From Spirogloea muscicola (lineage: Eukaryota > Streptophyta > Zygnematophyceae > Spirogloeales > Spirogloeaceae): a DNA stretch of 11,652 nucleotides. The notes beneath the pieces were generated by a model. It made no database searches. It was not told where the DNA came from and saw nothing but the letters and a program-made list of their open reading frames with translations. The number at the start of each line of letters is the position of its first letter. Positions within the stretch are counted from its first letter, which is position 1. Where the stretch lies: contig WELB01000035.1 in the NCBI GenBank assembly GCA_009602725.1, forward strand, positions 480,229 to 491,880, given 5' to 3'. Position numbers and translations under genes: made by a program. This document shows positions 1 through 8,544 of this stretch, one piece after another.

Positions 1-2289
1 GCCGAGGCGCCGCCCGGCGGCGTCGGCGGGCGCGGATGCTCTCGGCGGCTCAGTTGCACCGCGCACCGCATCCTCGACGAGGTCCGCCGCCGCCGCCGCC
101 GCCGCCGCCTCCGCCGCCGCACTTGCAGAGCAGCTAAACCCTGAACCCTGAACCCTAGGCCCCGCTAAACCCTGAACCCTGTGCTTGCTGCCACGGCAGT
201 ATCTGCTGCCGCTGGTGGAGCGGCGGCGGTTCCAGCTGCCGCAGGCCTGCCCGCTCGTCGGCGACATGTACGCCGAGCAGGAGAAGCGCAAGGTCCAACT
301 GCCAAACCCTCCATCTCAGGGCTCTTCGAAAGGCTTAGGCTGGAGGAGACTGACATAGACCTCTCTTACTTGCGTCTGACCCTGACCCTGACCTTGACGC
401 TTATTTACTGCCTCAAACTCGGAGCTGGGTTTGCAATTTTTTTGTTTGTGATATACTGCCTCAGACTCTGAGCTGGGGTTATATCTGCTACATATGTTGT
501 ATATGTTAGTTTAAAAAAAAATGTGTGTATATGCTGAGCCCGCTTGCTGGCGCAGGTGAGGGTGCGGGAGAACAAGTGGGAGTGCGCGTACTGCCGGAAG
601 GCGTTCCGCAGCGAGGCCTACTTGGACATGCACATGGACAACCGCCACGCCGACCAGCTCCCGCCCCCGCACCTCGCCGCGCATGCATGTGCCGCGCCAA
701 GTCCTCCGGCCCTATGCCTGACTGATCGTACCCCTGTTCCAAACCCACCTTTGATATATTTAGCCAATCCTTAAAGTGAAATCAGCATAGACCCATAGTC
801 CATAAAGCATAGCACCATAATCCCATCGCACCCCCTGCTAGAGCTCCTCGATTAGAGCTCCTCCATGTCTTGGGCGCGGCCTGGCTCTGGCTGCTGGTTA
901 TGGCCTCTGAGTGGTCAATCCAAGTTTAGATATATGAAATTCGTCTAAAGGAAATACTACTGAGTAAATTAAGCTGGCCCCTGCAGTTCCGGCGCATGTG
1001 CCTCGCGGACGTCTGCCCAGTCGTGCACTGCAACGCCGTGGCAGCGACAGAGGATGAGGCGGCGGCGGGCGCGGCCACGGCCGCAGCGGGCCGGGCTAGG
1101 CGGCGGCAGCCTGTGCCGCCGCCGGCGGTGCGGCAGCTGGGCAAATGCAGCACCGCCGAGATGGACCATCTGCGGCACGACTGCGAGGTACTAGCCAGCC
1201 GCGGGCTCCAGGCCGCTGCCCGGCCCCCATTGTCACAAGGTAATTGGTGGTTGAACTCTGCCGCTGAGCAGGGCTAGGCCGCCTGCTGCGCAGGTGATGG
1301 CGCAGACGTGCTTTCCCTCCACCGCCAGTCCAACGTCCAGTGACCTCCATGGTGGGCCTTGAATCTATACCTTAAGCCCGAAACCCAACTCATCACTCTA
1401 GCTTGACAATGAATGACTAATGCAACTACAACTCGGTGACAAGGCTCAGTGCAAGTGATGCTTGCTAGAAGCCTGGCTGCCCACTAGAAGCCTGGCTGCC
1501 CACTCAAGACTGTCGATCATTAGGCCTGTAGCTACTGCGCAGCTTCGTGAATGTTGCTCGGCCCCTCGCGGCTGCTTGTTATCTGCACCAGACTTCTTCC
1601 TGCGGCAGTTCTGCGACGCGCACACATGCGGCGGCAGCGGCGGCAGCGGTGGCAGCAGCCAGAGGTCACCACAGCTTTTTCCCAAGGGCAAAGTGGTGAG
1701 CCTGATGCGCAGCTCTCCACCGCTTGGTAGTCGCGTGATCACCGTCGGCCTGTCCCTTGCCTGAGCTCCCGAGAGCGCAGACAAGTGAACTGTGCCCAAT
1801 TGTCATGCAATGAGCACTATTGTTATGGTGGAAATATACAGAGTAACAGAGTTGATACATCTCAGAAGTGGATATGTTAGGAAGTTGTATCAACTCTGAC
1901 AAGACAATGACTTTCTCTGAAGTGAGAGTGTGAGATTGAATGTCAAGGTGCTGCCTGAGGCGACGCCTGCCAATGGCCTAGCGCTTAGAACATGGGGGTG
2001 TAGCCTTGAGGTCACTTTCGATTTACAGCTTCCAGGTTTCGAAACATAGGGTTCAGGGTTTGCACTACTGACAGTGCACACAAAAGCCACCTTCCGAGCA
2101 GCCGTGCTGGTATAAGTTGGCATTCTCACTTACACAACGTCCTGAATGGGCGGGCCGATGGTGGCGTGGCAGCAGGCGGTCGTCGGCAATAACTACTACT
2201 GGACTGGGCTCGTCCTCGCCGCGCTCCTGGGCCTCTACTATGGCGTCGCCACTCTCTATCAGTGGTATGCTGTGAACCATTCGTGTTAA
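1..2289 (+). CDS. C2H2 zinc-finger protein with Cys-rich domain and C-terminal membrane anchor (5' partial, spliced)
   Basis: Exons read by eye: 1-81, 200-292, 556 to about 660-745, 987-1187, 1294-1351, 1592-1695, 2173-2289 (TAA). Phases agree at most joins (0/0; GG split 1/2 at 1351|1592; 0 at 1695|2173). Spliced text runs on sensibly: exon 1 ends HRILDE, exon 2 starts YLLPLVERRRFQLP and has CPLVGDMYAEQEKRK, exon 3 continues VRVRENKWEC with a C-x2-C-x12-H-x4-H finger. Exon 4 holds CLADVCPVVHC and CSTAEMDHLRHDCE, exon 5 gives TCFP, exon 6 FFLRQFCDAHTC plus a Gly-Ser linker, and exon 7 a hydrophobic span (WTGLVLAALLGLYYGVATLY) with a 10-residue tail. The pattern resembles a conserved plant/eukaryotic single-finger family whose name I cannot give with certainty. 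Inference: a tail-anchored or type I membrane protein with a Cys-rich domain. Odd points: both early donors are GTCC, the exon 3 to 4 junction has no good in-phase GT donor, and exon 4 carries an Ala/Arg/Pro insertion between the two conserved Cys blocks. The gene starts left of the window. Confidence 0.78.
135..180 (+). repeat. Interstitial telomere-like repeats (CCCTAAA/CCCTGAA type)
   Basis: Two blocks, 135-156 and 166-180, are built from AAACCCTGAACCCT units. They resemble the plant/green-algal telomere unit CCCTAAA with a TAA-to-TGA variant. They sit inside the first visible intron of gene 1, so they are interstitial and not a chromosome end. Confidence 0.7.
378..478 (+). repeat. Short tandem repeats in intron 2 of gene 1
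   Basis: A CTGACC hexamer is repeated about three times near 378-397. A 24-nt unit follows, once at 405-428 and again at 454-477, reading TACTGCCTCA then ACTC/GACTCT and GAGCTGGG, with only two or so differences. The copies are 49 nt apart. This looks like local duplication within the intron. Confidence 0.7.
583..648 (+). other. C2H2 zinc finger motif within gene 1
   Basis: Cys codons lie at 583 and 592 and His codons at 631 and 646, giving C-x2-C-x12-H-x4-H. The hydrophobic positions Phe (604) and Leu (622) of a classical finger are present. One finger of this kind can bind nucleic acid or act as a protein contact; with only one finger and a membrane span, a protein-interaction role is at least as likely as DNA binding. 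Confidence 0.85.
1465..1502 (+). repeat. Perfect 19-nt tandem duplication in an intron of gene 1
   Basis: The unit CTAGAAGCCTGGCTGCCCA occurs twice head to tail without a mismatch. It lies in the intron between 1352 and 1591 and is followed by CTC. The perfect identity suggests a recent duplication. Confidence 0.9.
2047..2061 (-). repeat. Telomere-like motif, inverted copy
   Basis: The + strand reads TAGGGTTCAGGGTTT. Positions 2048-2061 are the exact reverse complement of the 14-mer found at 136-149 and 167-180. It lies in the last intron of gene 1. Confidence 0.75.
2200..2262 (+). other. Predicted C-terminal transmembrane segment of gene 1
   Basis: About 20 residues from WTGLVLAALLG to the Tyr-rich end are uncharged and hydrophobic. 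They lie 10 residues before the stop codon at 2287-2289. Tyr and Trp residues at both ends are typical of interfacial belts. This fits a tail anchor or last membrane helix. Confidence 0.65.
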
Positions 2290-2454
2290 GGCAGCCGCAG
2301 AGTCGACTAGATCATAAAGAAGCTGTCAGATCCTGTCAATCTGCAGCAGAGGGCCCAACAGAAATGCGACACAGCTGTGTCCACCTTGTTTGATGAATTG
2401 CTACAGCATGCTGCATTTCTGGCCAATGCCACTTGAAAAGTTCAGCTTTCAGCA

Positions 2455-2459
2455 TTACA
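2455..2459 (-). terminator. Possible poly(A) signal TGTAA for the - strand gene
   Basis: The reverse strand reads TGTAA, the usual poly(A) signal of chlorophyte green algae. It lies about 695 nt after the stop codon of the polyproline gene, within the range of algal 3' untranslated regions. A five-base match is weak evidence, and I see no TGTAA on the + strand between 2290 and 3152 for the zinc-finger gene. Confidence 0.25.
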
Positions 2460-3045
2460 GGATTTAAGATCTAGGCTTCTGATTGTGCATGTTGGAAGTG
2501 GTAGTATCTCGCAGCCATTCGACGCCTCTCACGTCTGCCTCATGAGATTTGGCCCCCACATATTATCCAGAGTTGCAGCATGGACAATGATGACTCAACA
2601 GACTGCACCTCTACATGCTTGCAGGAAGCACCGCAGGGGGCCTGCCGACCTCCGGCGCATTGGCAGCACTCGGGGCGCTATGCAGCTCAATAGCTCGCTC
2701 TTTGGCAAGCCCAAGAGACAATGATTGGCACAGAGTGAACCACACAACGTTCCACTCAGATAGTAGTAATGCCCCTCACTGGGGCTTATAAGAATGTTTG
2801 TTTGCCTTGTGCTGCTGGGCGAGCTGGAGCAAAGCCTGAATCAGAGTCCTTGCAAGCTACAGCACGGCGGTAGAATGTTTAGCTAATTCATCGTGTCAAT
2901 ATGGAAGGAAATAAAAGCTAGGCCCTCGATAGTAATGCAGATGCCTGCGGCACTCTGCATCATGTGCTTCTTTGGGGACGGCCGCAAAATAAGGATGAGC
3001 TGGAAGAAGGGTGGAGGCAGTGGCGCACAGAGAGGCCTCCACAAA

Positions 3046-3068
3046 CCAGCTCCTGCTAGTGGAGCTGG
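3046..3068. other. Perfect 8-bp stem hairpin in the 3' flank of the - strand gene
   Basis: CCAGCTCC, a 7-nt loop, then GGAGCTGG. It lies about 85 nt downstream of the stop codon at 3153, so it would fold in the 3' untranslated region of the - strand transcript. Confidence 0.6.
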
Positions 3069-3152
3069 CTGGGTTGAGTCGTTAACAGCGCATTGCTAAA
3101 GCCATTAACAACGCGCTGCTGAATGCCCAAACCCAATAGTCAATGCAGTTAA

Positions 3153-6152
3153 TTAGCTCCCGGTAATGGTGTCCATGCACGCCGCTGAAGGCGGCGCGGG
3201 GAGCGCGAGAAACACCCCAGGCTCGAGCAGCGGTGGCCCGCCGGAGGACATCTCGGCCGCGGCCGGTGGCGGGCTCGGCACCAGCCAACGCTGCAGCCAG
3301 GCCTCGCGAGCAGCCACCTCAGCGGGCTGCGGTGGTGGCGGCGGCAGCGGCAGCAGCCGCGCCGTGCGCACGAGCTCCTTGCGGCGGCGAGCCGCGCTGT
3401 GCCGCACCCAGTGCGGCGGAAGCTGCTGGTGGGCCACCGCCAGCTGCTGCCGAGGGACGCCCCAGGCCATTGTTGCTGCCGCTGCAACACCGCCGTCGAG
3501 GCGGGCAGAGGTCCCTTTGGTAGCGGGCGCCGCTGCGACCGGCGAGCGCCGAGCGAAGTGGACCACTGATGGGCGGCGTGTGGGCCACGACTCAAGAGCG
3601 CCACCAGCAGGCAGCGGCTGTGGCTGCTGACCCGGCGGAGGCGTTGGCGGTGGTGGCATCTGTCCCGAGGTGCTGCTGGAACGGCGGCTGCTTGGCGCGA
3701 AGCGCGGCGGCGGCATGCTTGACGATGTCGGCGAAGATGGCGATGCCAGTAGTGTGGCACGGTGCGGCTCTGGCGCTGGCGGCAGCCGCGGAACAAACCA
3801 AGGTGGGAGAGCCGGCCACCGCAGGCTGCCGCCGCCGCCACCTTTGCTGCCACAGGCGTCGCCTGGCGCGGGCCGCGCCTCCCACAGGGACCCACCATAG
3901 TCGCCAGCACCAGCCGCGCCGCCAGCGCCAGCACGTGTGCCAACTCCGGCGTGCTTCATCGGCCAGTGCGCTTCATCCGCGTTCGGTGTCACCATGGCTG
4001 GCAGCACCTCGTTGGGCGAGGTGGACTCGCTGTGCTCAAGCGACTCCGAGCTTCGGGGGGGCGAGCACGGATTCAAGCTGCCGGCACCGCTGCTGCTGGC
4101 AGTGTGTGCTGAAGCGGCAGCGCGGCGCAATGCCGCCATGGCCACCGGTGCACGGTGCGCGGCCTGCGCAAGGCTGCTTAGGATCTGGGAGGCCAGCGCA
4201 GCGACGTCGGGCAGCGGCGACAACCCCCTCTCGTGCGGCACCGCCATTACGCCGGCGCTCAGGAACAGCGAGATTGCTGCGACGCCCGTGCGGCTCGGCG
4301 AGGCAAAGCCGCCGTGCGGCACAGCCTGTGGCCCGTCCGCGTCTGCATATGCGCCAAAGCTGCCAGCACTGCCCTCGCGTCCGCTGCCGCCAGCACCATG
4401 GGAAGCGCTGGGCACTGCGTCGTCGCTGCGTGGGTGGCGCCGCGGAGTTGGCGCCACCTGGTGCACAGGAGCAGCCAGCAATCAGCTCGTAATCCTCAAG
4501 TCGACGATTTCAATAGCAAGCCAAAGTCAACCGCCTTGAGTCCAGTGACTCAGCTTCACAATTGCTGACAGTCTATGTTACGGTCTCAAGCAGAAATGAA
4601 GTTGTGACAGGTGTTGATCACTCACAGCTTGGGCATACTGCACAAAAAGGCTTATGCAAACAGGCGAAGCTGTATACCTCAAGCAGTGGTGGGCGCTGGT
4701 TGCCGCCGGCCGGGCCCCCCAGCAGGCCCAGCTGCAGGGGCTGCTCGATGGTGGCAGCAGTCATGCCGAGGGCATCTCCCCGACCCACAGTCGGCAGCTC
4801 CTGGCGCAGGGCTTGCTGCTGGTATGCTGCAAGCGGCACAATGCAGCAACTCTGGCACGGCCTCAGGACTTGCCAGCAGGAGTGCATGTAATTCTTAATA
4901 AGATAAATTGTTTCACTGACAGCATAATATAGAGTTTAATTTTGTCATGCGATCAACACCTTGTTGCTTCTTTCTGGAGCTCAGTGCCTGACCAACCAGA
5001 CTGACCTGGGAAGATGGCGACATTGGCACCGACGACTGCGACTGTTGCCGGTGCTGCGCGAGCCTCCCAGCGCAGCGCATCCCCTGCCGCCGTTGCCGTC
5101 TCGGGTATGAAGGGAGCCTGCGACTGGGCCTCGGCGTCGCCGCATGGGAGGGCGAGGGCGCCGTCGGTCACACCCGCCGCTGAGGCAGAGACAAATGGCA
5201 GCCGGAACTGCACACGGCCTGCCCAGTCGGCGGCTGCTGCCGCCGCCGCCGCGGCCGCCACTGCTGCGGGGCTGGCCGCATTGCTGGCGCTGCCGGCCCG
5301 CTCGTCTACGCTGGGCGCGCCGGCGGGGCAGCTGCCGCGCTCCGACGAGTGCTCGCTGTTGCCGCCGCCGCCAGAGCCGGCGGCACCGCCACCGCCAGGT
5401 GCTCTGCCGTGCAACGAGAAAGGCCCCGCCCCCCGCAGCGGCCAGAGGTTCATGAGATCCACGCGCTCGCGCTGCCCGCCCCCGCCACCGGCGGCCTCCA
5501 CTGTCTCCAGCCACGGCGGCTGTGGTACCAGCAACGGGTGCCGCTCCGGCATTGCCACCGCTGTTGCCGCAGTTGCCACCGGCGCGCCGCCCTGGGAGCT
5601 TGCGGAGCGCTGTAGGCTGCGGTTGAGGTCCCAGGAGGGGACGCCAGCGCCTTCCGGTGCACCTACGGTCGTCGCCACTGCTGCCTGCGCCCCCGGTGAT
5701 GCCTGGTCTGGCGGCAGGCTGGCTGTGGTTGTCGGGCTGCCGCCAGACGCCGCCCTGACCGCCGCTGCCTCCCTGCCGGCGTCCGAGTGCACGCTGGCAC
5801 CGCCATCGTCCTCACAGGGAGTTGCTGCCGCCGCCAACGCCGCCGGGTCGGCACGGAGCTCCGACAACGACCGGGCTCGCACCGGTGAAGTGACTGCCAC
5901 CTCCTTGCCAGCATCGGCTTTGGACAAGACAAACAGCGGCAGCACCTTGCCGTTACTGCCAATGCCACCGGAGTAGCCCAGCGGAAGCGCCGGCGATGGC
6001 TGCGGCAACGACGGTGGTGGGGGAGGGGGTGGCGGCGGTGGCAGCGGAGGCGGCAGGAGCGCCGGCCCGACACCAAAGCGCCGCGCCCAGGGTGAAAGCT
6101 CCACTACTGGCGGCCATGGCCGCATGTCCACAACAGGCGTTGTCGACGGGGG

Positions 6153-6184
<32 letters not shown>

Positions 6185-8064
6185 GCGGCGGCGGCGCAGC
6201 GCGTGTGACCATGGATGGTGGCGTTGCAGCAGTGATCTCGAGAGCGCCGCCCTGCAGCGCACGCCAACGGAATGCCCACACCGCTCGGCGCCGTCGTCCG
6301 CAGCATGCTTGCACCCCGTGTCAGCGCCACCCAACCGCCGCTACCGCCGATGGCCTCCGCCGCAGACGCGCCCATCCGAGCTCCCGCTGCGGTTGCAACA
6401 TCGCCAATGGGCAAGTCCGCCTGCGCAGTGTAGCCGCCGATCTCTGGCGCTGCCGGCTCGCCGGCTCTCTCAGCACCGCCGCTCCTGCTGCCACAGGCAA
6501 GGGCGGCGGCGGCAACGGCCTCGCTGGTTGCAGCCGCAGCCGCTGCTAGGAGCATGTTACTGCCGCTTGGCGTGGCCGCAGTGCCCGCTGTCGCGCGACT
6601 GCTGCGGCTGCGGCTGCGGCTGCCGCTGCCGCGGGGCTTGAGCCCAAAGCGGAACACAGAGAACCCCGGCGGCGTGCGCTTGCCGCCGCCGCCGCCATTG
6701 CTCCTCATCGGGCTCGGCTCGCCACCAGCTCCACTCTCCCGGTTGCCGCCGCTGCTGCCACCACCAGCGCCAACGCCGGCACCGCCGCCGACGCTCTGCA
6801 GAAATGGTGCGAAGCTCCCCCTGGGGCCATCTGTCGGCACCCCCGTCCGCTCCTCCTCCTTCCTCACACTCTGCACGCAATGCGAGCAAGTACTGAGGAG
6901 TAGCAACAGGTGCAGTGCTGAAAATTAATGTGCTCGTATGGATCTGACAACAACAAATAGGATGAGTGGGCGGGAAGCGATTGGCCAGTAAAAGTGAGTG
7001 AGAGAGATAGAGAACAAGAAAGGGGAAGAGCAGGACATCGTAAGACGGACACCTAAAGGCTGGGGAACGGGAGAGGACCAAGAGGGACAGGTAAAGGGGG
7101 GGAGGGGGGGGAGAACAGGAGAGAAGAACGCAGGGACTGACAGGTCGAGACGATTACAATCGACTTTCTCAAAAGTAATCCGAAGATGCATGAAGAGCCG
7201 GGGGCTAGGATTAAATCGTCGGTGGGTGGGGTCAGTATAGGCAGAAGAGGGAGGTGTGAGAAAGACTCAGATGACAGGCTTTGGGACAGAGAGACGATGG
7301 ACTAAAACCTATGGCTCAAAAGGGGGAGGGGGGAGAGAGAGATGAGGGGGGGAGGGGGGGAAGGGGGCGGTGATGGGGGTGGAGGGTGGAGGAGGGAGGC
7401 GAAGAAAGCGCGAGGAAATGGGACTGATTAAATCAGATGACTGAATCAGTCACTGAGTCACTCAAATGACACCATGGCCGGAGTGCCAGCCCCAATGGCA
7501 AAGCTGACCGAGGCACCCACCGGCAGCCCGCGGAGGTCGTTGTCGGCGGTCTCCGAGGAGCTTGCCGGCGGTGGGAGCCCAATGGCCGGTGGCAGCCAAT
7601 GGCTGCCGCCGCTGCTGTGCTGGGCAGCCGCCCCGGCAGGCGGCAGCTGGGCACCGGCGCCATACACAGGCTGCGCCGGCCTGGCGGACGTGGCCGGCAG
7701 GAGCGGCAGGCGGGCCATGGCCAGCATAGCGTTGCCGCCGTCGTAGCCGCCGCCGCCATCGGCACCGGCGGCGGCTGCGCTGCGGGGGCTGAAGCCGTTG
7801 GAAGTGCCGGGATATGCCGGAGGCGGCTGGTGGACCGCAGCCGATGGGGATGCCCGGAGGCCGGCCTTGCCCCGGTCGGCGGCGCCCACGATGGCGCCAG
7901 CGCTGGCGCCGGCGCCCACAGGCNCGCCGCGCTGGTCGCGCCCTTGCAGCAGCCTCTGGCTTGCGCAGCGGGGTTGCTCTTCCTCCCCTCAGCTCATCTG
8001 ACTTCCTACTGCTGACACGGGGGTATTGAGGGCGCCCTGTCTGCCTAGCCTTTGGCTCCGTCAT
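3153..8064 (-). CDS. Large low-complexity polyproline protein (five exons, unknown function)
   Basis: Exons in transcript order: 8064-7473, 6870-6331, 6251-5006, 4826-4678, 4457-3153 (TAA). The joins hold phase: ATG|gtgtca to gtgcag|AGT (0), CCAG|gtcagt to ttgcag|CA (1), GAG|gtatac to caccag|GTG (0). The 6331|6251 join (79-nt intron) is the least sure. Total is about 1,276 codons. The start at 8064 reads MTEPKARQTGRPQYPR; an in-frame ATG at 8091 is an alternative. The first exon is 592 nt, one base too long, and dropping the N at 7924 restores one frame. I recognise no folded domain. It has Gly/Ser/Ala-rich tracts, an Arg-Ser stretch (SGSRSRSRSSR), 16 prolines coded at 6194-6147, a second Pro block near 6060-6018, a poly-Ala tract and Ser/Thr-Pro sites. 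Polyproline could bind profilin, SH3, WW or EVH1 partners; this is inference. The antisense frames are shadows. Confidence 0.65.
6147..6194 (-). repeat. Polyproline-coding CCG/CCA run
   Basis: Sixteen consecutive proline codons, mostly CCG with a few CCA or CCC, open the third exon of the - strand gene. A second run of Pro with one Leu follows about 35 residues later. Triplet runs of this kind are prone to length change and to assembly error. Confidence 0.85.
6871..7472 (-). other. Polypyrimidine-rich intron 1 of the polyproline gene
   Basis: This 602-nt interval joins ATG|GTGTCA at 7473 to TTGCGTGCAG at 6871 in phase 0. The + strand is strikingly purine-rich from about 6985 to 7415, with G runs at 7088-7111 and 7320-7367, so the sense RNA is C/U-rich through much of its length. 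No coding frame is convincing. G-rich + strand segments could form quadruplex or triplex structures. Confidence 0.6.
7424..7452. other. Two adjacent perfect palindromes beside the intron 1 donor
   Basis: Positions 7424-7436 read CTGATT-A-AATCAG and 7438-7452 read TGACTGA-A-TCAGTCA, each perfect around one central base. A TGAGTCA half-related heptamer follows at 7454-7460. They lie about 20-50 nt inside the intron from the donor of the polyproline gene. They could be hairpins in RNA or bZIP-type binding sites; neither is shown. Confidence 0.7.
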
Positions 8065-8166
8065 GAACACCTGTATGCATCTGGCTGGCATTTCACAGCC
8101 GATTCTTTCATATCAGCAGCCGCTTTCTTTCTCCTGCCCAGCCTCGTTCCTCGTGGTCCGCAAGAA

Positions 8167-8175
8167 GCGGCGGCC

Positions 8176-8210
<35 letters not shown>

Positions 8211-8259
8211 AAGGGCGGCTGCGGCGGGAAGGGCGGCGGCGGCGGCGGCGGCGGCGGTG
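8167..8259. repeat. Two GCG/GGC triplet runs
   Basis: Runs at 8167-8209 and 8231-8259 are separated by a short GGTAAGGGCGGCTGCGGC-like spacer. On either strand they read as poly-Ala, poly-Arg, poly-Gly or poly-Pro, so open frames here are uninformative. They lie between the 5' ends of the - strand gene and the + strand exon candidate. Confidence 0.85.
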
Positions 8260-8544
8260 GCCATGACCATGGGACTCTGGAGCGCAGGACGCTGCTGCGC
8301 GGCGGCGCTTCGGGACCTCCCGGGCCTCCCCTGGTGTGCGCCGCCGCAGAGCAGCCGCTTCGCACCGCGCCGCGCCTTGCCACCTCCGCCGGCGAGGCGC
8401 GGCCCTCGGCCTCGTGGCCGCAACTGCGGCGCTCCTGGCGGCGCCGCCATGGCCTTGCTCTTGACACGCCTCCATCCTGTCATCGCCGCTAGCAGGCTGC
8501 CCGGCGGAGCCACGCCCTGAGGAGCTGGCCGCCGTGGCGCGAGC

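Larger units (their letters stand above)
2290..3152. other. Convergent intergenic region holding two 3' flanks
   Basis: No exon with convincing coding character is seen on either strand. The longest + frame (2485-2724) has mixed composition and no recognisable motif. The interval should hold the 3' untranslated regions of the + strand zinc-finger gene and the - strand polyproline gene. A near-duplicate stretch near 3081-3121 repeats TTAACA then GCG, with a similar CTGCT or TTGCT ending. Confidence 0.6.

Noticed and set aside
135-180. A true chromosome end
   Set aside because: The repeats are few, variant and flanked on both sides by exons of one gene, so they are interstitial.
2485-2724. Open frame of 79 codons in the convergent intergenic region
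   Set aside because: Mixed composition, no homology I recognise, no good start context, and it lies where both 3' untranslated regions are expected.
3569-4492. Long + strand open frame of 307 codons opposite the polyproline gene
   Set aside because: Rich in Arg, Ala, Cys and Trp as expected from the reverse of GC-rich codons. The - strand frame here joins its neighbour exons in phase with good splice sites, so this is a shadow.
5014-5976. Long + strand open frame of 320 codons
   Set aside because: It lies entirely opposite the third exon of the - strand gene, whose donor (CCAG|GTCAGT) and phase fit the next exon. No motif or splice pattern supports the + strand reading.
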